A stretch of DNA of 64,000 bases from Thermoactinomyces vulgaris (GTDB lineage Bacteria > Bacillota > Bacilli > Thermoactinomycetales > Thermoactinomycetaceae), in the NCBI RefSeq assembly GCF_003688725.1, contig NZ_REFP01000011.1, positions 118,684 through 182,683 of the forward strand. The letters are read 5' to 3'. The notes under the pieces were generated by a model. It was not told the origin of the DNA. It did no database searches and was given only the letters and a program-made list of their open reading frames with translations. Below, in pieces: positions 27,980 through 36,947 of this stretch (the first letter of the stretch is position 1; each line of letters starts with the position of its first letter). The translations under genes were made by a program, and so were the position numbers.

Positions 27980-27991
27980 GATGTTCCTCCT

Positions 27992-28019
27992 TTGTTGTGG
28001 ATCACAACAACATTATAAT
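27992..28019 (-). promoter_or_regulatory. MFS promoter -10 and candidate operator
   Basis: TTGTTGTG-GAT-CACAACAA (27992-28010) is a perfect 8-bp dyad. On the minus strand it lies between TATAAT (28019-28014) and the ribosome binding site, where a TetR/MarR-type repressor would block transcription. No such regulator gene is adjacent, and no good -35 was seen. Confidence 0.5.
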
Positions 28020-28125
28020 CCCAACCGGTTATTTAATATAAGTAATATTTAACATACGAAATAATGATGAAAATTTCTGTCAAAAACAAAGGTTTTGCGT
28101 CGGACAGATTGGTTTTATTAAAAAT

Positions 28126-28166
28126 AAAAAGGTTACCAACTATTTTTAACAGATGGTAACCTTTTT
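28126..28166 (-). terminator. Terminator
   Basis: AAAAAGGTTACCA/TGGTAACCTTTTT is a perfect 13-bp stem with T-run on both sides, ending the unit that starts at 28632. Confidence 0.75.
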
Positions 28167-28197
28167 ATAATAATTATGACAATTCTAAATTATGTAT

Positions 28198-28242
28198 TTA
28201 AACAGCAGGGGGCTCGCCGCAACAAAGTTTGTGGGACCGCAT
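28198..28242 (-). CDS. Possible 14-aa peptide with a Cys-Cys motif
   Basis: The peptide reads MRSHKLCCGEPPAV. It has a strong ribosome site (TGAGGTGA, five bases before the ATG) and lies 60 bp after the zinc-ribbon-like gene and before a terminator, hence probably in the same transcript. It is small enough to be chance, but the ribosome site and local sequence are better than random. Function unknown. Confidence 0.35.
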   Translation of the reverse strand: MRSHKLCCGEPPAV

Positions 28243-28302
28243 ATTTTCACCTCACTTGATCTTTTTCTATTACTTTATTTGCGATGTATATTTAAAATCC
28301 TG

Positions 28303-28632
28303 CTAATCTGATAAATTTTTTAAGCTGATTTCTCCGCGGATTCGCAAAATCGCTTCAGTCAGACCGTGGTAGGATGCGGATTTTTCGTTGAGCAATTCCG
28401 ATAACCCGCACTTTTCCGCGCATTTTTTGCAGACTTTGACCCCGTCTTCAAAAAGCCCCTCGGGATCTTCAACGATGCGTATATGTAAACGGTGTGTTTT
28501 TTTGTAACAAAGAGAGCAGTTGTCCATCACTTCAGTCAGATGGGGTTGAGGAGCATAATTTAATAATTTTTGCAAAATCTTTTCTTCTTTATCCGCAATG
28601 GATTGGATTTTTGCTTTCCATTGTGAATTCAC
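28303..28632 (-). CDS. Small protein with two CxxC pairs (zinc-ribbon-like)
   Basis: This 109-aa protein is not a recognised family. It has an N-terminal helix, then Cys-x-x-Cys (NCSLCYKK) and a second Cys-x-x-Cys (VCKKCAEKCG) about 29 residues later, a typical spacing for a treble-clef or zinc-ribbon fold, and a helical tail. GTG at 28632 follows AAGGGAGATGGACC. The transcript seems to include a 14-codon Cys-containing ORF and ends at a strong hairpin. Could act as a nucleic-acid or redox-linked regulator; this is a guess. Confidence 0.7.
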   Translation of the reverse strand: MNSQWKAKIQSIADKEEKILQKLLNYAPQPHLTEVMDNCSLCYKKTHRLHIRIVEDPEGLFEDGVKVCKKCAEKCGLSELLNEKSASYHGLTEAILRIRGEISLKNLSD

Positions 28633-28962
28633 GGTCCATCTCCCTTCTTGAATCAGAAATCTTCATTCAAAATTCTATCGCTTTCGTCACTATTATACAA
28701 CCGATTTTAACCAAATTTTTTAAAAAAACCGGGTTCTTTACCCGGCGAGATATTTGGTGTTTTTAAATTTATTTTTGAGATGTTTTTTCTTTAATATTTT
28801 TGGCAGGGTCCGCTTTCAAAAAAATCTCTTCATCGGCCGGCGCCGGTGGCATCGGATGTTCATTCATGATGACAATGACATCATGTCGGAGAATGTTTTT
28901 ATGAAGGCGAAAGAATGCATGAGAAAAGAAAACGGAGGGATATTATAGACAGGGTGATTCAA
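28633..28962. other. 330-bp spacer with a minus-strand hairpin and short ORF
   Basis: The CCGGGT/ACCCGG hairpin (28729-28745) carries a T-run only on the minus strand, so some minus-strand transcript may end here. A 32-codon minus-strand frame (28769-28867) leads into it. There is no strong promoter. Confidence 0.5.
28769..28867 (-). CDS. Possible 32-aa small protein
   Basis: The frame reads MNEHPMPPAPADEEIFLKAD and continues to a Lys-rich end. It is followed 23 bp later by a terminator-like hairpin with T-run on the same strand. No clear ribosome site is present; its ATG overlaps the stop of a 18-codon upstream frame. Very tentative. Confidence 0.25.
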   Translation of the reverse strand: MNEHPMPPAPADEEIFLKADPAKNIKEKTSQK

Positions 28963-30141
28963 ATGAAAAAAATTTTTATTGTGATGTTTTCTGCACTGAT
29001 TGCGTTGACGGGATGTGCCAAAAACCAAGGAAGTCCGGAGCATGATGCCACTCCCCGGCAAGTGGTGGACCAAAACGGTCAGCCCGGGAATGAGCCCATT
29101 TCAAGCCGGGGAAGGGTCTTGCCGGATGAAAGAGGAGAAAATGAGCTGAATCTGAAAGGAAAAACCAAACGCATCGAAAGTATTGGCTTTTTGGAAGCCA
29201 CTTCCCCGGATCAGGCGGTGGAGGATGCATTGGAAGCGGTCCGCGATTTAACCTACGTAGCCTTTTTCAGCTACCAGGTTCGACCGGATGGGAGTTTAAT
29301 CCCCCTGAAGGATGAAAAACCGCTTCGGGCCATTCAAAACAAGGCCGTTCCGATGCTGGTGCTGACCAATTTTGCTGACGGAAATTTCCAACCCGATTTG
29401 GCTCATCAAATTTTTACAAACCGGCAATCCCTCAACCGGTTGATGAATCAAGTCGAACAGGTGATGAAGGAAAAAGGGTACAAGGCGATCAACATCGATT
29501 TTGAACACATTTACGAAAAAGATCGTGAGCTGTACCACGGTTTTTTGGAAACCTTTATACCCCGGATGAAAAAACACGGATATGTGGTATCGACTGCCTT
29601 GGCTCCCAAAAGCAGTGACGAACAGGCCGGAGCTTGGCATGGGGCGCATGATTATGCGTTTCACGGGAAGATTGCCGACTTTGTGATCTTAATGACGTAT
29701 GAGTGGGGATGGACCGGCGGACCTCCGATGGCTGTGGCTCCACTTCCCCAGGTTCGGAAAGTGGTGGATTATGCTGTCCAAAAAATTCCCCCGGAAAAAA
29801 TTGTGATGGGAGCACCGCTCTACGGTTATGACTGGACGCTCCCCTATAAAAAAGGAGGCCCCCCGGCGAAACGGATTGCTCCGCATGAAGCCGAAACATT
29901 TGCCAAAAAACGAGGGTTGAAGGTGGAGTATAACAACCGGGATGAAGCTCCTTACTTTTACTACCGGGATGAACAAGGGAAAAAGCATGTGATTTGGTAT
30001 GAAAATGAACAAAGCATGCAGGCGAAGTATAATCTGATTAAAGAATACGGTCTCCGGGGTGTCAGCTATTGGGTGTTGGGTGAAGATTTCCCGGAGAACT
30101 GGAAGCTTCTGCGCCAAAATTTCAAGATCAACAAATACTGA
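28963..30141 (+). CDS. GH18-family glycosyl hydrolase-like lipoprotein
   Basis: This 392-aa protein has a lipoprotein signal with Cys18 (LIALTGCAK), about 60 disordered residues and a GH18 barrel like the YaaH/SleL and YdhD group, but without LysM repeats. The catalytic strand ends with INIDFEH, where the Glu is the expected proton donor; later strands include ILMTYEWGWTGGPPMA and GVSYWVLGEDFP. Such enzymes cut peptidoglycan N-acetylglucosaminyl bonds in spores or walls. The start at 28963 is chosen because it begins the signal peptide. Whether it acts on cortex or vegetative wall is unknown. Confidence 0.88.
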   Translation: MKKIFIVMFSALIALTGCAKNQGSPEHDATPRQVVDQNGQPGNEPISSRGRVLPDERGENELNLKGKTKRIESIGFLEATSPDQAVEDALEAVRDLTYVAFFSYQVRPDGSLIPLKDEKPLRAIQNKAVPMLVLTNFADGNFQPDLAHQIFTNRQSLNRLMNQVEQVMKEKGYKAINIDFEHIYEKDRELYHGFLETFIPRMKKHGYVVSTALAPKSSDEQAGAWHGAHDYAFHGKIADFVILMTYEWGWTGGPPMAVAPLPQVRKVVDYAVQKIPPEKIVMGAPLYGYDWTLPYKKGGPPAKRIAPHEAETFAKKRGLKVEYNNRDEAPYFYYRDEQGKKHVIWYENEQSMQAKYNLIKEYGLRGVSYWVLGEDFPENWKLLRQNFKINKY

Positions 30142-30279
30142 TGTGAACGCTCCGTGAAAGCAGCCTGGATGGGAAATCCGGGCTGCTTGTTGCTTCCCGG
30201 GAGTTTGAAAATTTGTCAAAGGGATGGTTCCTTGACAAGAATCAGATCTGACAAAATGGAAGGAAAATGGAGCTACCGG

Positions 30280-30308
30280 TTGCATACGGTGGGGGGGTAT
30301 CCTATAAT
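30280..30308 (+). promoter_or_regulatory. copZA promoter with CsoR-like operator
   Basis: The -35 TTGCAT (30280-30285), 17-bp spacer and TATAAT (30303-30308) flank a G-rich dyad ATAC-GGTGGGGGG-GTAT (30284-30300) that fits the CsoR copper-sensor site. The operator lies within the spacer, so apo-CsoR would block the polymerase until Cu(I) binds. No csoR gene is in the window. Confidence 0.75.
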
Positions 30309-30361
30309 AAAGATGTAAGAAGATGTAAAAAAACTTCGTTACAGCAGGAGGAAAAGATAAA

Positions 30362-30562
30362 ATGAAGGAACAAATTCGCGTTGCCGGAATGTCCTGTGAG
30401 CATTGCGTCAAATCGATCGAGGAAGCATTAAAACAAATCGGGGTTGCAGCCAAAGTTGATTTGTCCAAAGGAATGGTCGATGTGGATTTTGATGAACAGA
30501 CGGCCGATTTGGACAAAATCAAACAAACCATTGAAGATCAGGGATATGATGTCCTTTCATAA
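30362..30562 (+). CDS. copZ: Copper chaperone
   Basis: This 66-aa HMA-domain protein has the Cu(I)-binding motif MSCEHC at residues 10-15 and the usual betaalphabeta fold, and delivers copper to the CopA ATPase. The start follows GGAGGAAAAGATAA. The gene is 27 bp before copA and under one promoter with a CsoR-like site. Usual neighbours are csoR-copZ-copA; here csoR is missing at this place. Confidence 0.95.
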   Translation: MKEQIRVAGMSCEHCVKSIEEALKQIGVAAKVDLSKGMVDVDFDEQTADLDKIKQTIEDQGYDVLS

Positions 30563-30589
30563 ATTGCATCACAGCAGGAGGCGTTTTCG

Positions 30590-33004
30590 TTGTCCAGTGA
30601 ACTCAGCTCGATTCGGTTGCCGGTGGAAGGGATGTCTTGTGCGGCTTGTGCCAACCGGATCGAAAAACGTCTTTCAAAGTTAAATGGTGTTGAATCGGTC
30701 CATGTACACTTGGGCATGGACGAAGCCCATATCGTTTATGACCCGAAGCAAGTCCGGTTGCCGGAGATGGAGAAGATCATCCAAGATCTTGGCTACCGCG
30801 TTCCCAAAGAAGAAGTGGATATGGAGATTACCGGGATGACCTGTGCGGCTTGTGCCAGCCGGATTGAAAAAGTGTTGAACCGGATCCCGGAAGTTGCCAA
30901 TGCTTCCGTCAACCTGGCAACTGAATCGGCGCGGGTCGCTTATTACCCGGGGACCTTGGCCGTATCCGACGTGGTGCAACGGGTGGAGCGGCTGGGGTAC
31001 GGGGCAAAGCCGAAAAGTGCGGAGTCAGGGAAACGGAAAGAGGAAGAATGGGAGAAAAAAAGAGTCCGGTTTTTTGCGGCTTTGGCATTTTCCCTTCCGC
31101 TTCTGTGGACCATGGCCGCCCATTTCTCTTTTTTTCATTGGATCCCGGTTCCGTCTGTTCTCATGAACCCTTGGGTCCAATGGATTTTGGCCACACCGGT
31201 GCAATTTGTGATCGGGGCTCCGTTTTACCGCGGGGCATGGAAGGCACTGCGCAACCGCAGCGCCAATATGGATGTGCTGGTGGCACTCGGCACCTCGGCG
31301 GCCTATTTTTACAGTTTGTATGTAATGTTGACCCAACCGGCTTCCCGCATTCATGAGCAGGGATTGTACTTTGAAACCAGTGCCGTTTTAATCACACTCA
31401 TTTTGCTTGGCAAATTGCTGGAATCCCGGGCCAAAGGAAAAGCCTCGGATGCCATATCCAAGTTGATGCGGTTGAAAGCCAAAAAAGCATTGGTCTTGAA
31501 AGACGGCAAGGAGGTAGCCGTCCCGGTGGAAGAAGTCAAGCCGGGGGATCTGATTCTTGTGAAGCCGGGCGAGCAGATCCCGGTGGACGGAGAGGTGGTC
31601 AAGGGCCGGTCATCCGTCGATGAATCCATGTTGACCGGTGAAAGCATCCCGGTGGAAAAACAGTCGGGTGACCCGGTGATCGGCGCCACCATCAACGGGC
31701 AAGGACGGCTTCTTTTCCGGGCAACCAAAGTCGGGGAAGAGACGGCGCTGGCACAAATTATCCGGGTGGTTCAGGAAGCGCAAGGCTCCAAGGCGCCGAT
31801 CCAACGGATTGCAGACCGGATTTCGGGGGTTTTTGTTCCCGTTGTTTTGGGAATCAGCGTGCTTACGTTTATGCTTTGGTTTTTCGGTCTGGAGCCGGGG
31901 CAATTTCAAGGCGCCTTGGAGAAAGCGATGGCCGTGTTGGTGATAGCCTGTCCTTGTGCCTTGGGGCTGGCCACGCCCGTTTCGATTATGGCCGGTTCCG
32001 GCCGGGCTGCGGAATGGGGCATTTTGTTTAAAGGCGGCGAACATTTGGAAAAGGCGCAGCAAATCACGATGGTTTTGTTTGATAAAACCGGAACGATCAC
32101 CCACGGGAAACCCGAATTGACCGATACCATCATCTTTCATCCGGAAGAGAGAGAAAACGTTTTGCGCCGGGCCGGTTCGGCGGAAAAAAATTCCGAGCAC
32201 CCGTTGGCGCAGGCCATTGTGAACGGGATTGCGAAAGAAGGAGTGACATTGCAAGATCCCGACTCCTTTGAAGCATTACCCGGCCACGGGGTCAAAGCCG
32301 TGCTGGACGGACAGGAAGTTTTGCTGGGAACCCGCCGGTTGATGGCACAAAACGGAATTCAAACGGATTCAATTGAGGAGGAATTGGTCCGGCTCGAAAA
32401 ACAAGGGAAAACAGCCGTGATCATCGCAATAGACCAAGAATGCGCCGGGATTTTGGCCGTTGCCGACACGGTGAAAGAAACTTCCCGCACAGCGATCCAA
32501 AAGTTGAAACAAATGGGGCTAAAAGTGGGGATGATCACGGGAGATAATGAACGGACGGCCCGTGCCATCGCCAAACAGGTCGGCATTGAGGATGTTTCGG
32601 CCGAAGTGTTGCCGGAAGGAAAGGCCGAAGTGGTTTATCAGTGGCAGAGACAAGGGGAAAAAGTGGCGATGGTCGGGGACGGAATCAATGATGCGCCGGC
32701 TCTCGCGGCGGCCGATCTGGGCATTGCAATGGGAAACGGAACCGATGTCGCGATGGAAACCGCAGATGTCACCTTGATGCGCGGGAATCTTGAGCAGGTG
32801 GCCGATGCGCTTTGGATGAGCCGGAAAACCATGGCCAATATCAAACAAAATCTGTTCTGGGCTTTGGCGTACAACAGCTTGGGAATTCCCGTCGCCGCGG
32901 CCGGATTTCTGGCTCCCTGGCTTGCAGGGGCGGCGATGGCTTTCAGTTCGGTCTCCGTGGTGTTGAATGCCCTCCGGTTGCAACGGGTCAAATCTTTGTC
33001 ATAA
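30590..33004 (+). CDS. copA: Copper-exporting P1B-type ATPase
   Basis: The pump moves Cu(I) out of the cell using ATP. At 804 aa it has two N-terminal HMA domains (Cys17/Cys20 in MSCAAC; Cys85/Cys88 in MTCAAC), the membrane Cys-Pro-Cys at 454-456, the phosphorylated Asp498 in DKTGT, the SEHP nucleotide-domain motif, GDGINDAP in the hinge, and the C-terminal helix with [15 protein letters not shown]. The start is TTG with AGCAGGAGG upstream. Two HMA domains are the normal Bacillus layout. A terminator follows. Confidence 0.96.
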   Translation: MSSELSSIRLPVEGMSCAACANRIEKRLSKLNGVESVHVHLGMDEAHIVYDPKQVRLPEMEKIIQDLGYRVPKEEVDMEITGMTCAACASRIEKVLNRIPEVANASVNLATESARVAYYPGTLAVSDVVQRVERLGYGAKPKSAESGKRKEEEWEKKRVRFFAALAFSLPLLWTMAAHFSFFHWIPVPSVLMNPWVQWILATPVQFVIGAPFYRGAWKALRNRSANMDVLVALGTSAAYFYSLYVMLTQPASRIHEQGLYFETSAVLITLILLGKLLESRAKGKASDAISKLMRLKAKKALVLKDGKEVAVPVEEVKPGDLILVKPGEQIPVDGEVVKGRSSVDESMLTGESIPVEKQSGDPVIGATINGQGRLLFRATKVGEETALAQIIRVVQEAQGSKAPIQRIADRISGVFVPVVLGISVLTFMLWFFGLEPGQFQGALEKAMAVLVIACPCALGLATPVSIMAGSGRAAEWGILFKGGEHLEKAQQITMVLFDKTGTITHGKPELTDTIIFHPEERENVLRRAGSAEKNSEHPLAQAIVNGIAKEGVTLQDPDSFEALPGHGVKAVLDGQEVLLGTRRLMAQNGIQTDSIEEELVRLEKQGKTAVIIAIDQECAGILAVADTVKETSRTAIQKLKQMGLKVGMITGDNERTARAIAKQVGIEDVSAEVLPEGKAEVVYQWQRQGEKVAMVGDGINDAPALAAADLGIAMGNGTDVAMETADVTLMRGNLEQVADALWMSRKTMANIKQNLFWALAYNSLGIPVAAAGFLAPWLAGAAMAFSSVSVVLNALRLQRVKSLS

Positions 33005-33010
33005 GTTGTC

Positions 33011-33039
33011 CAGTCCATCGGAAAGATGGGCTGTTTTTT
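33011..33039 (+). terminator. Terminator of copZA
   Basis: CAGTCCATC/GATGGGCTG stem (one T-G pair), T-run after. Confidence 0.75.
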
Positions 33040-33133
33040 ATGAATTAATTTGGTGAATTTTCATTTTTTATATTATGATTGAAATAGATTCTATTAACAA
33101 AAAATAATAATGCAGCTGTTTGGAGGGGTTTAA

Positions 33134-33928
33134 ATGGAAGAAAAAACCGTTGTCCTGACCATACAAGACGGCGTCGGCCTGATCCGGCTGAACCGTCCCC
33201 AAGTGTATAATGCCATCAACCGACAATTGGCCGAAGAATTGACAGCAACTTTGCAAAAGGTAAACGAAGATCCGAAAGTACGGGCCGTGGTTTTGACCGG
33301 GGAAGGAAAAGCGTTTTGCTCGGGACAAGATTTGAATGACCGGTCAGCCATTGTCACCAAGGGGGATGAAATTTCACTGGGCGAGAGTGTGCGTTCCCGT
33401 TATAATCCTTTGATTCAAGCCATCATGGATCTGAAAAAACCCGTTATTGCCGCGGTAAATGGCGTGGCGGCCGGGGCCGGTTGCAGTTTGGCGCTGGCTT
33501 GCGACCTGCGTGTGATCACTCCCCGTACCCGTTTTGTCGAAGCATTTGTCAGGATTGGATTGGCACCCGACAGCGGTTCCAGCTACTTTTTGCCCCGGTT
33601 GGTCGGGCTGGGAAGGGCATTGGAGATCGCGATGACCGGACGGGATGTGGAAGCGGAAGAAGCCGTCCGGATCGGGTTGGCCAACCAATTGGCGGAGGAA
33701 GACAAATTGCTGGATGAGGCGATGGCACTGGCCAAGCAGTTGGCGCAAGGCCCCACGGTGGCCATCGGATTAACGAAAAAAGCGATTTACCGCGGGATGG
33801 AAACGACGATCGAAGAAGCGCTGGAATATGAAGCTGTGGTTCAGGAACAAGCCGGGAAAACCAAAGACTTCCTGGAAGGCATACAAGCTTTCGCCGAAAA
33901 AAGAAAACCGAATTATCGCGGAGAATAG
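33134..33928 (+). CDS. Enoyl-CoA hydratase/isomerase, PaaG-like
   Basis: This 264-aa crotonase-fold enzyme has the oxyanion-hole regions (GKAFCSGQDLND and NGVAAGAGCSLALACDL) and the later GLAPDSGSSYFLPRLVG block that marks the PaaG group of ring 1,2-epoxyphenylacetyl-CoA isomerases and their relatives. The expected second acidic residue lies in this loop. No other phenylacetate genes are in the window, so it may act on another CoA ester. The start follows TTTGGAGGGG. Convergent with the lipid kinase. Confidence 0.87.
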   Translation: MEEKTVVLTIQDGVGLIRLNRPQVYNAINRQLAEELTATLQKVNEDPKVRAVVLTGEGKAFCSGQDLNDRSAIVTKGDEISLGESVRSRYNPLIQAIMDLKKPVIAAVNGVAAGAGCSLALACDLRVITPRTRFVEAFVRIGLAPDSGSSYFLPRLVGLGRALEIAMTGRDVEAEEAVRIGLANQLAEEDKLLDEAMALAKQLAQGPTVAIGLTKKAIYRGMETTIEEALEYEAVVQEQAGKTKDFLEGIQAFAEKRKPNYRGE

Positions 33929-33940
33929 CATCCTTTTCAA

Positions 33941-33974
33941 ACAAAAGCCGGTTTTGTTGATAAATCGGCTTTTT
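33941..33974. terminator. Bidirectional terminator
   Basis: AAAAGCCG/CGGCTTTTT stem with a fourteen-base loop between convergent genes. Confidence 0.65.
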
Positions 33975-33985
33975 GTGTTTACCAT

Positions 33986-34861
33986 CTAAAGAACGGTTAA
34001 AGACTTTGGCACCACTTTGACCGTGATGGGGGTTTCATCCAGAATTTCGCCATCCACATGGGCCAGACAAGAGCCTTGCGGCGTGATGGTGAATTCTTTG
34101 CCGCGGTGAAAAATCACGGATTTGTGCCGGGTGTGTTTGCCGGAATAAGCCGTCGGGAACAGGCGGAGAAACTCAAAGGAGCTGAGGTTTTGAATGCAAC
34201 AGAGATCCAGCAGGCCATCATTTTTTTCCGCTTGGGGGCATATTTTGATTCCGCCGGCAAAGTTCGGGATGTTTGATACCGCAATCAGCCAGACATGTTC
34301 GTAATCATAGCGCACACCATCCACGGTCAGGGTGACGGGCTGCGGGGTGTACGAACGGAAGACTTTCAAAGCCTCCAGGCCGTAAGTCAAGCGCCCGAAC
34401 CACTGCTTTTCCCATCTTTTCAGGCGAACCGCATTGGCCACTTTGGCATCAAATCCCGCGCCGCCGAAGCTGATCAGGCAACGGTTGTTCATTTTGGCGG
34501 TGTCCACCTGGTAGGTTTGGTGCCGCAAAATTCGTTTTAATGCAAATTCCGGATCCAGGGGGATCTGATGCCCCAAGGCAAAATCATTTCCGGTTCCTGC
34601 CGGGATATAACCCATGGGGATATGGGTCCCGATGAGCCCGCTTCCCACTTCATTTACGGTGCCGTCCCCACCGACGGCGACAACGGCTTTGACCGGGTGA
34701 TGTTGTTTGATGTCATTGACAATCCGGGTGGCATCTCCCGCTTCTTGTGTGAAGACTGCCTGGTACTCCACCCCCAGTTCATTTAATCTGCGATGGATAT
34801 AAGACCATACTGTTTTCCCCCGTCCATTGCCGGCCAGTTGATTGACCACGAAAAAATACAT
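33986..34861 (-). CDS. YegS/BmrU-family lipid kinase
   Basis: This 291-aa diacylglycerol kinase-like protein phosphorylates lipids in the membrane, probably diacylglycerol or a related substrate. The DAGK catalytic domain starts near residue 1 with NQLAGNGRG, has the nucleotide motif VVAVGGDGTVNEV and the conserved IPAGTGNDFA; the C-terminus has the substrate-domain HVDGE. It follows an SDR gene on the same strand (14 bp), so the two may be co-transcribed. Start after GGGGGAG. Confidence 0.9.
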   Translation of the reverse strand: MYFFVVNQLAGNGRGKTVWSYIHRRLNELGVEYQAVFTQEAGDATRIVNDIKQHHPVKAVVAVGGDGTVNEVGSGLIGTHIPMGYIPAGTGNDFALGHQIPLDPEFALKRILRHQTYQVDTAKMNNRCLISFGGAGFDAKVANAVRLKRWEKQWFGRLTYGLEALKVFRSYTPQPVTLTVDGVRYDYEHVWLIAVSNIPNFAGGIKICPQAEKNDGLLDLCCIQNLSSFEFLRLFPTAYSGKHTRHKSVIFHRGKEFTITPQGSCLAHVDGEILDETPITVKVVPKSLTVL

Positions 34862-34875
34862 GGTGGCACTCCCCC

Positions 34876-35682
34876 TTAAAATTCAGATATGGAATGAGAT
34901 GGTCTTTTGTGCGGGTTTTGGTCCAGTTTGCGGTAAATCCGCCGGGTGGCCCAAAAATAAAGGGAGGGAAACCATTTGCGCAATTGAAGCGCCCATTTTA
35001 ACTTTCCGGGAATCACCACGGTTTTGGGACGCTTCATTATTTTTAAGGCACAACGGGCGACTTCCTCAGCCTCCAACATTTGGCCGGCGATCAGGGGAGG
35101 AAAATGGCGGCGGGGATTTTCTCCCCTGAAAAAAGGCGTCATGACCGGTCCAGGGCAAAGAACCCCCACCTGAATCACCGGTGCGTACTCCAATTTCAGA
35201 GCTTCGGAAAAGCCGATCAAGGCAAATTTGCTTGCACAATATCCGGCGAGGTTTGGAATGCCGGTCAATCCGGCCAGAGAAGCGATGTTGATGATTCGTC
35301 CGTGTCCGGCGCGCAGCATGTGCGGCAAGACGTGACGAACCATGCGGACGGCGCCCAAATAATTGGTTTCCATCATCCCCCGGTAGTCATCCGGCGAAAC
35401 ATCCAAAAATCCGCCAAAACACCCATAGCCGGCGTTATTGATCAACACGTCAATGCGGCCGTAAGTTTGGATGATTTCCTCCACGACCTGTTTGACTTCC
35501 GCTTCTTTAGTGATGTCACAGGAATAATAAGATCCCCGGTTGAGTTCGCGATGGATTTCTTTTAGACGGGAGGATCTCCTTCCGAGCAGAATCGGGACAT
35601 ATCCCTGGTCCGGCAACTTTCGGGCAATGGCTTCTCCGATTCCGCTGGTTGCGCCGGTCACCAGAACAACGGGGTTTTTCAT
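34876..35682 (-). CDS. Short-chain dehydrogenase, DltE/YqjQ-like
   Basis: This 268-aa classical SDR has the NAD(P) turn TGATSGIGEA, NNAGYG, the catalytic Ser and Tyr-x3-Lys (IASLAGLTGIPNLAGYCASKFAL, Y at YCASK) and a hydrophobic C-terminal tail, as in membrane-associated SDRs. The substrate is unknown. It is upstream of the lipid kinase gene in one unit and downstream of the aldolase-type gene by 14 bp, so a three-gene operon is likely. Confidence 0.87.
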   Translation of the reverse strand: MKNPVVLVTGATSGIGEAIARKLPDQGYVPILLGRRSSRLKEIHRELNRGSYYSCDITKEAEVKQVVEEIIQTYGRIDVLINNAGYGCFGGFLDVSPDDYRGMMETNYLGAVRMVRHVLPHMLRAGHGRIINIASLAGLTGIPNLAGYCASKFALIGFSEALKLEYAPVIQVGVLCPGPVMTPFFRGENPRRHFPPLIAGQMLEAEEVARCALKIMKRPKTVVIPGKLKWALQLRKWFPSLYFWATRRIYRKLDQNPHKRPSHSISEF

Positions 35683-35696
35683 TCCATTTCCTCCTT

Positions 35697-36785
35697 TTAA
35701 CTCATCGGAACCTGCGGAATGATTTTGCCTTCAATCCGTTCAAAAATATCGTCAATGTCTCTTCCGGTAATGGTCAAGCCGTGGTTTTTCAACCCGATCA
35801 CGGCCCGGGAAGGATCTTCTGCTTCCCGGATCAAGCCGGCAACCGCTTCGGCCAGCTGTACGGTTCCGCATGGATAATTGATTTCCGTGGAAGGGACTCC
35901 TTCCATCCAGGCGTGAATATGCACAATGGCTCCGACTTCAGGGTGCTCGTTATAAATCATCCAATGCTCGATGGCATCGACCGAAACGCGGTTGGGCTTG
36001 ATATTGGAAGGAACGCTCAATTCCATGGCCGACTGGTCTTCATCATACCCTTTCACCAGCAAAATATCCTTTCCGATCCGGCTCAGGTTTCCTTTGTTGA
36101 CGCCGCTGGCGCTCATCCAGAATTCATTTTTGTCCCGCCGGGCACTCAAGTTGCCGTAACTGAGCCCGCCGATGCCGTATAAACGCTTGATATGGCGGAA
36201 TTCTCTGGGAGGCAATAATTCCTGGATCGGAAACGGCGCGGGAAGCAGATTCATTTCATCCAGTTTTTTGCCCGCACGGGAGATGCTTTCGCTGGTTTCA
36301 TCCCCTTCCCACAGGTCTTCGGGAAGATCGGGGTGAAAAATATTGTTGATGACCAGACGGGAAGTGGCCAAAGGACGCAAGCGTTCGAAAACTTCTTGGA
36401 AATATTGGTCATCCTCTTCGGGACGGGAGACGGCATAACATCCCTGTTCCAGGGTGATGAAATGCGTGGACGACACGGGACGGGAACGATCAATGAAAAT
36501 CATCAGGTTTCCCAGTGAACGGATCAAGATCGGATAACCGGTTTTCAGGATATTGGACACGGGCTCATCAACCTCGGTGATGGACACGACAAACGTTCCG
36601 TTTCCTTTGCGGCGAAAAGGTTTCGGACGGTTTGGATCCACGAAATTCAACACCAGTTGAAGTTGCGGAAAATCGGTCGGCACCCGTTGAAAACCGTGTT
36701 TTTCCATCTCTTGTTGGATGCCTTCGGCAAAGCGTTTTAAATCCGGTGTTCTTTCATAATCTCCAAACAATGCAAAGTGAATCAT
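35697..36785 (-). CDS. Class II aldolase/adducin-family protein
   Basis: This 362-aa protein has an N-terminal domain of unknown type (about 180 residues, FGDYERTPDLKRFAEGI) and a C-terminal class II aldolase/adducin domain with the zinc ligands in AIVHIHAW and IGLKNHGLTITG, plus the N-terminal SYGNLSAR block. Family members are sugar-phosphate aldolases or epimerases such as RhaD and FucA, but this one has an added N-terminal domain that is not recognised. Start after GGAGGG. First gene of a probable unit with the SDR and kinase, divergent from the FAH gene. Confidence 0.78.
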   Translation of the reverse strand: MIHFALFGDYERTPDLKRFAEGIQQEMEKHGFQRVPTDFPQLQLVLNFVDPNRPKPFRRKGNGTFVVSITEVDEPVSNILKTGYPILIRSLGNLMIFIDRSRPVSSTHFITLEQGCYAVSRPEEDDQYFQEVFERLRPLATSRLVINNIFHPDLPEDLWEGDETSESISRAGKKLDEMNLLPAPFPIQELLPPREFRHIKRLYGIGGLSYGNLSARRDKNEFWMSASGVNKGNLSRIGKDILLVKGYDEDQSAMELSVPSNIKPNRVSVDAIEHWMIYNEHPEVGAIVHIHAWMEGVPSTEINYPCGTVQLAEAVAGLIREAEDPSRAVIGLKNHGLTITGRDIDDIFERIEGKIIPQVPMS

Positions 36786-36947
36786 TGTGCTAAAACCCTC
36801 CTTTGATACAAGACCTAGTTTCCCGAAGGATTTGGAAAAATATACATCTTGGCGCCGGGTCTTTCCGGGGATTCAGAAAGTTGAACCGCAGGACCGGAAA
36901 AAATGGTATGTTAAATTTCGAGGATTCCTTACTGGGGAGGATTGTTT

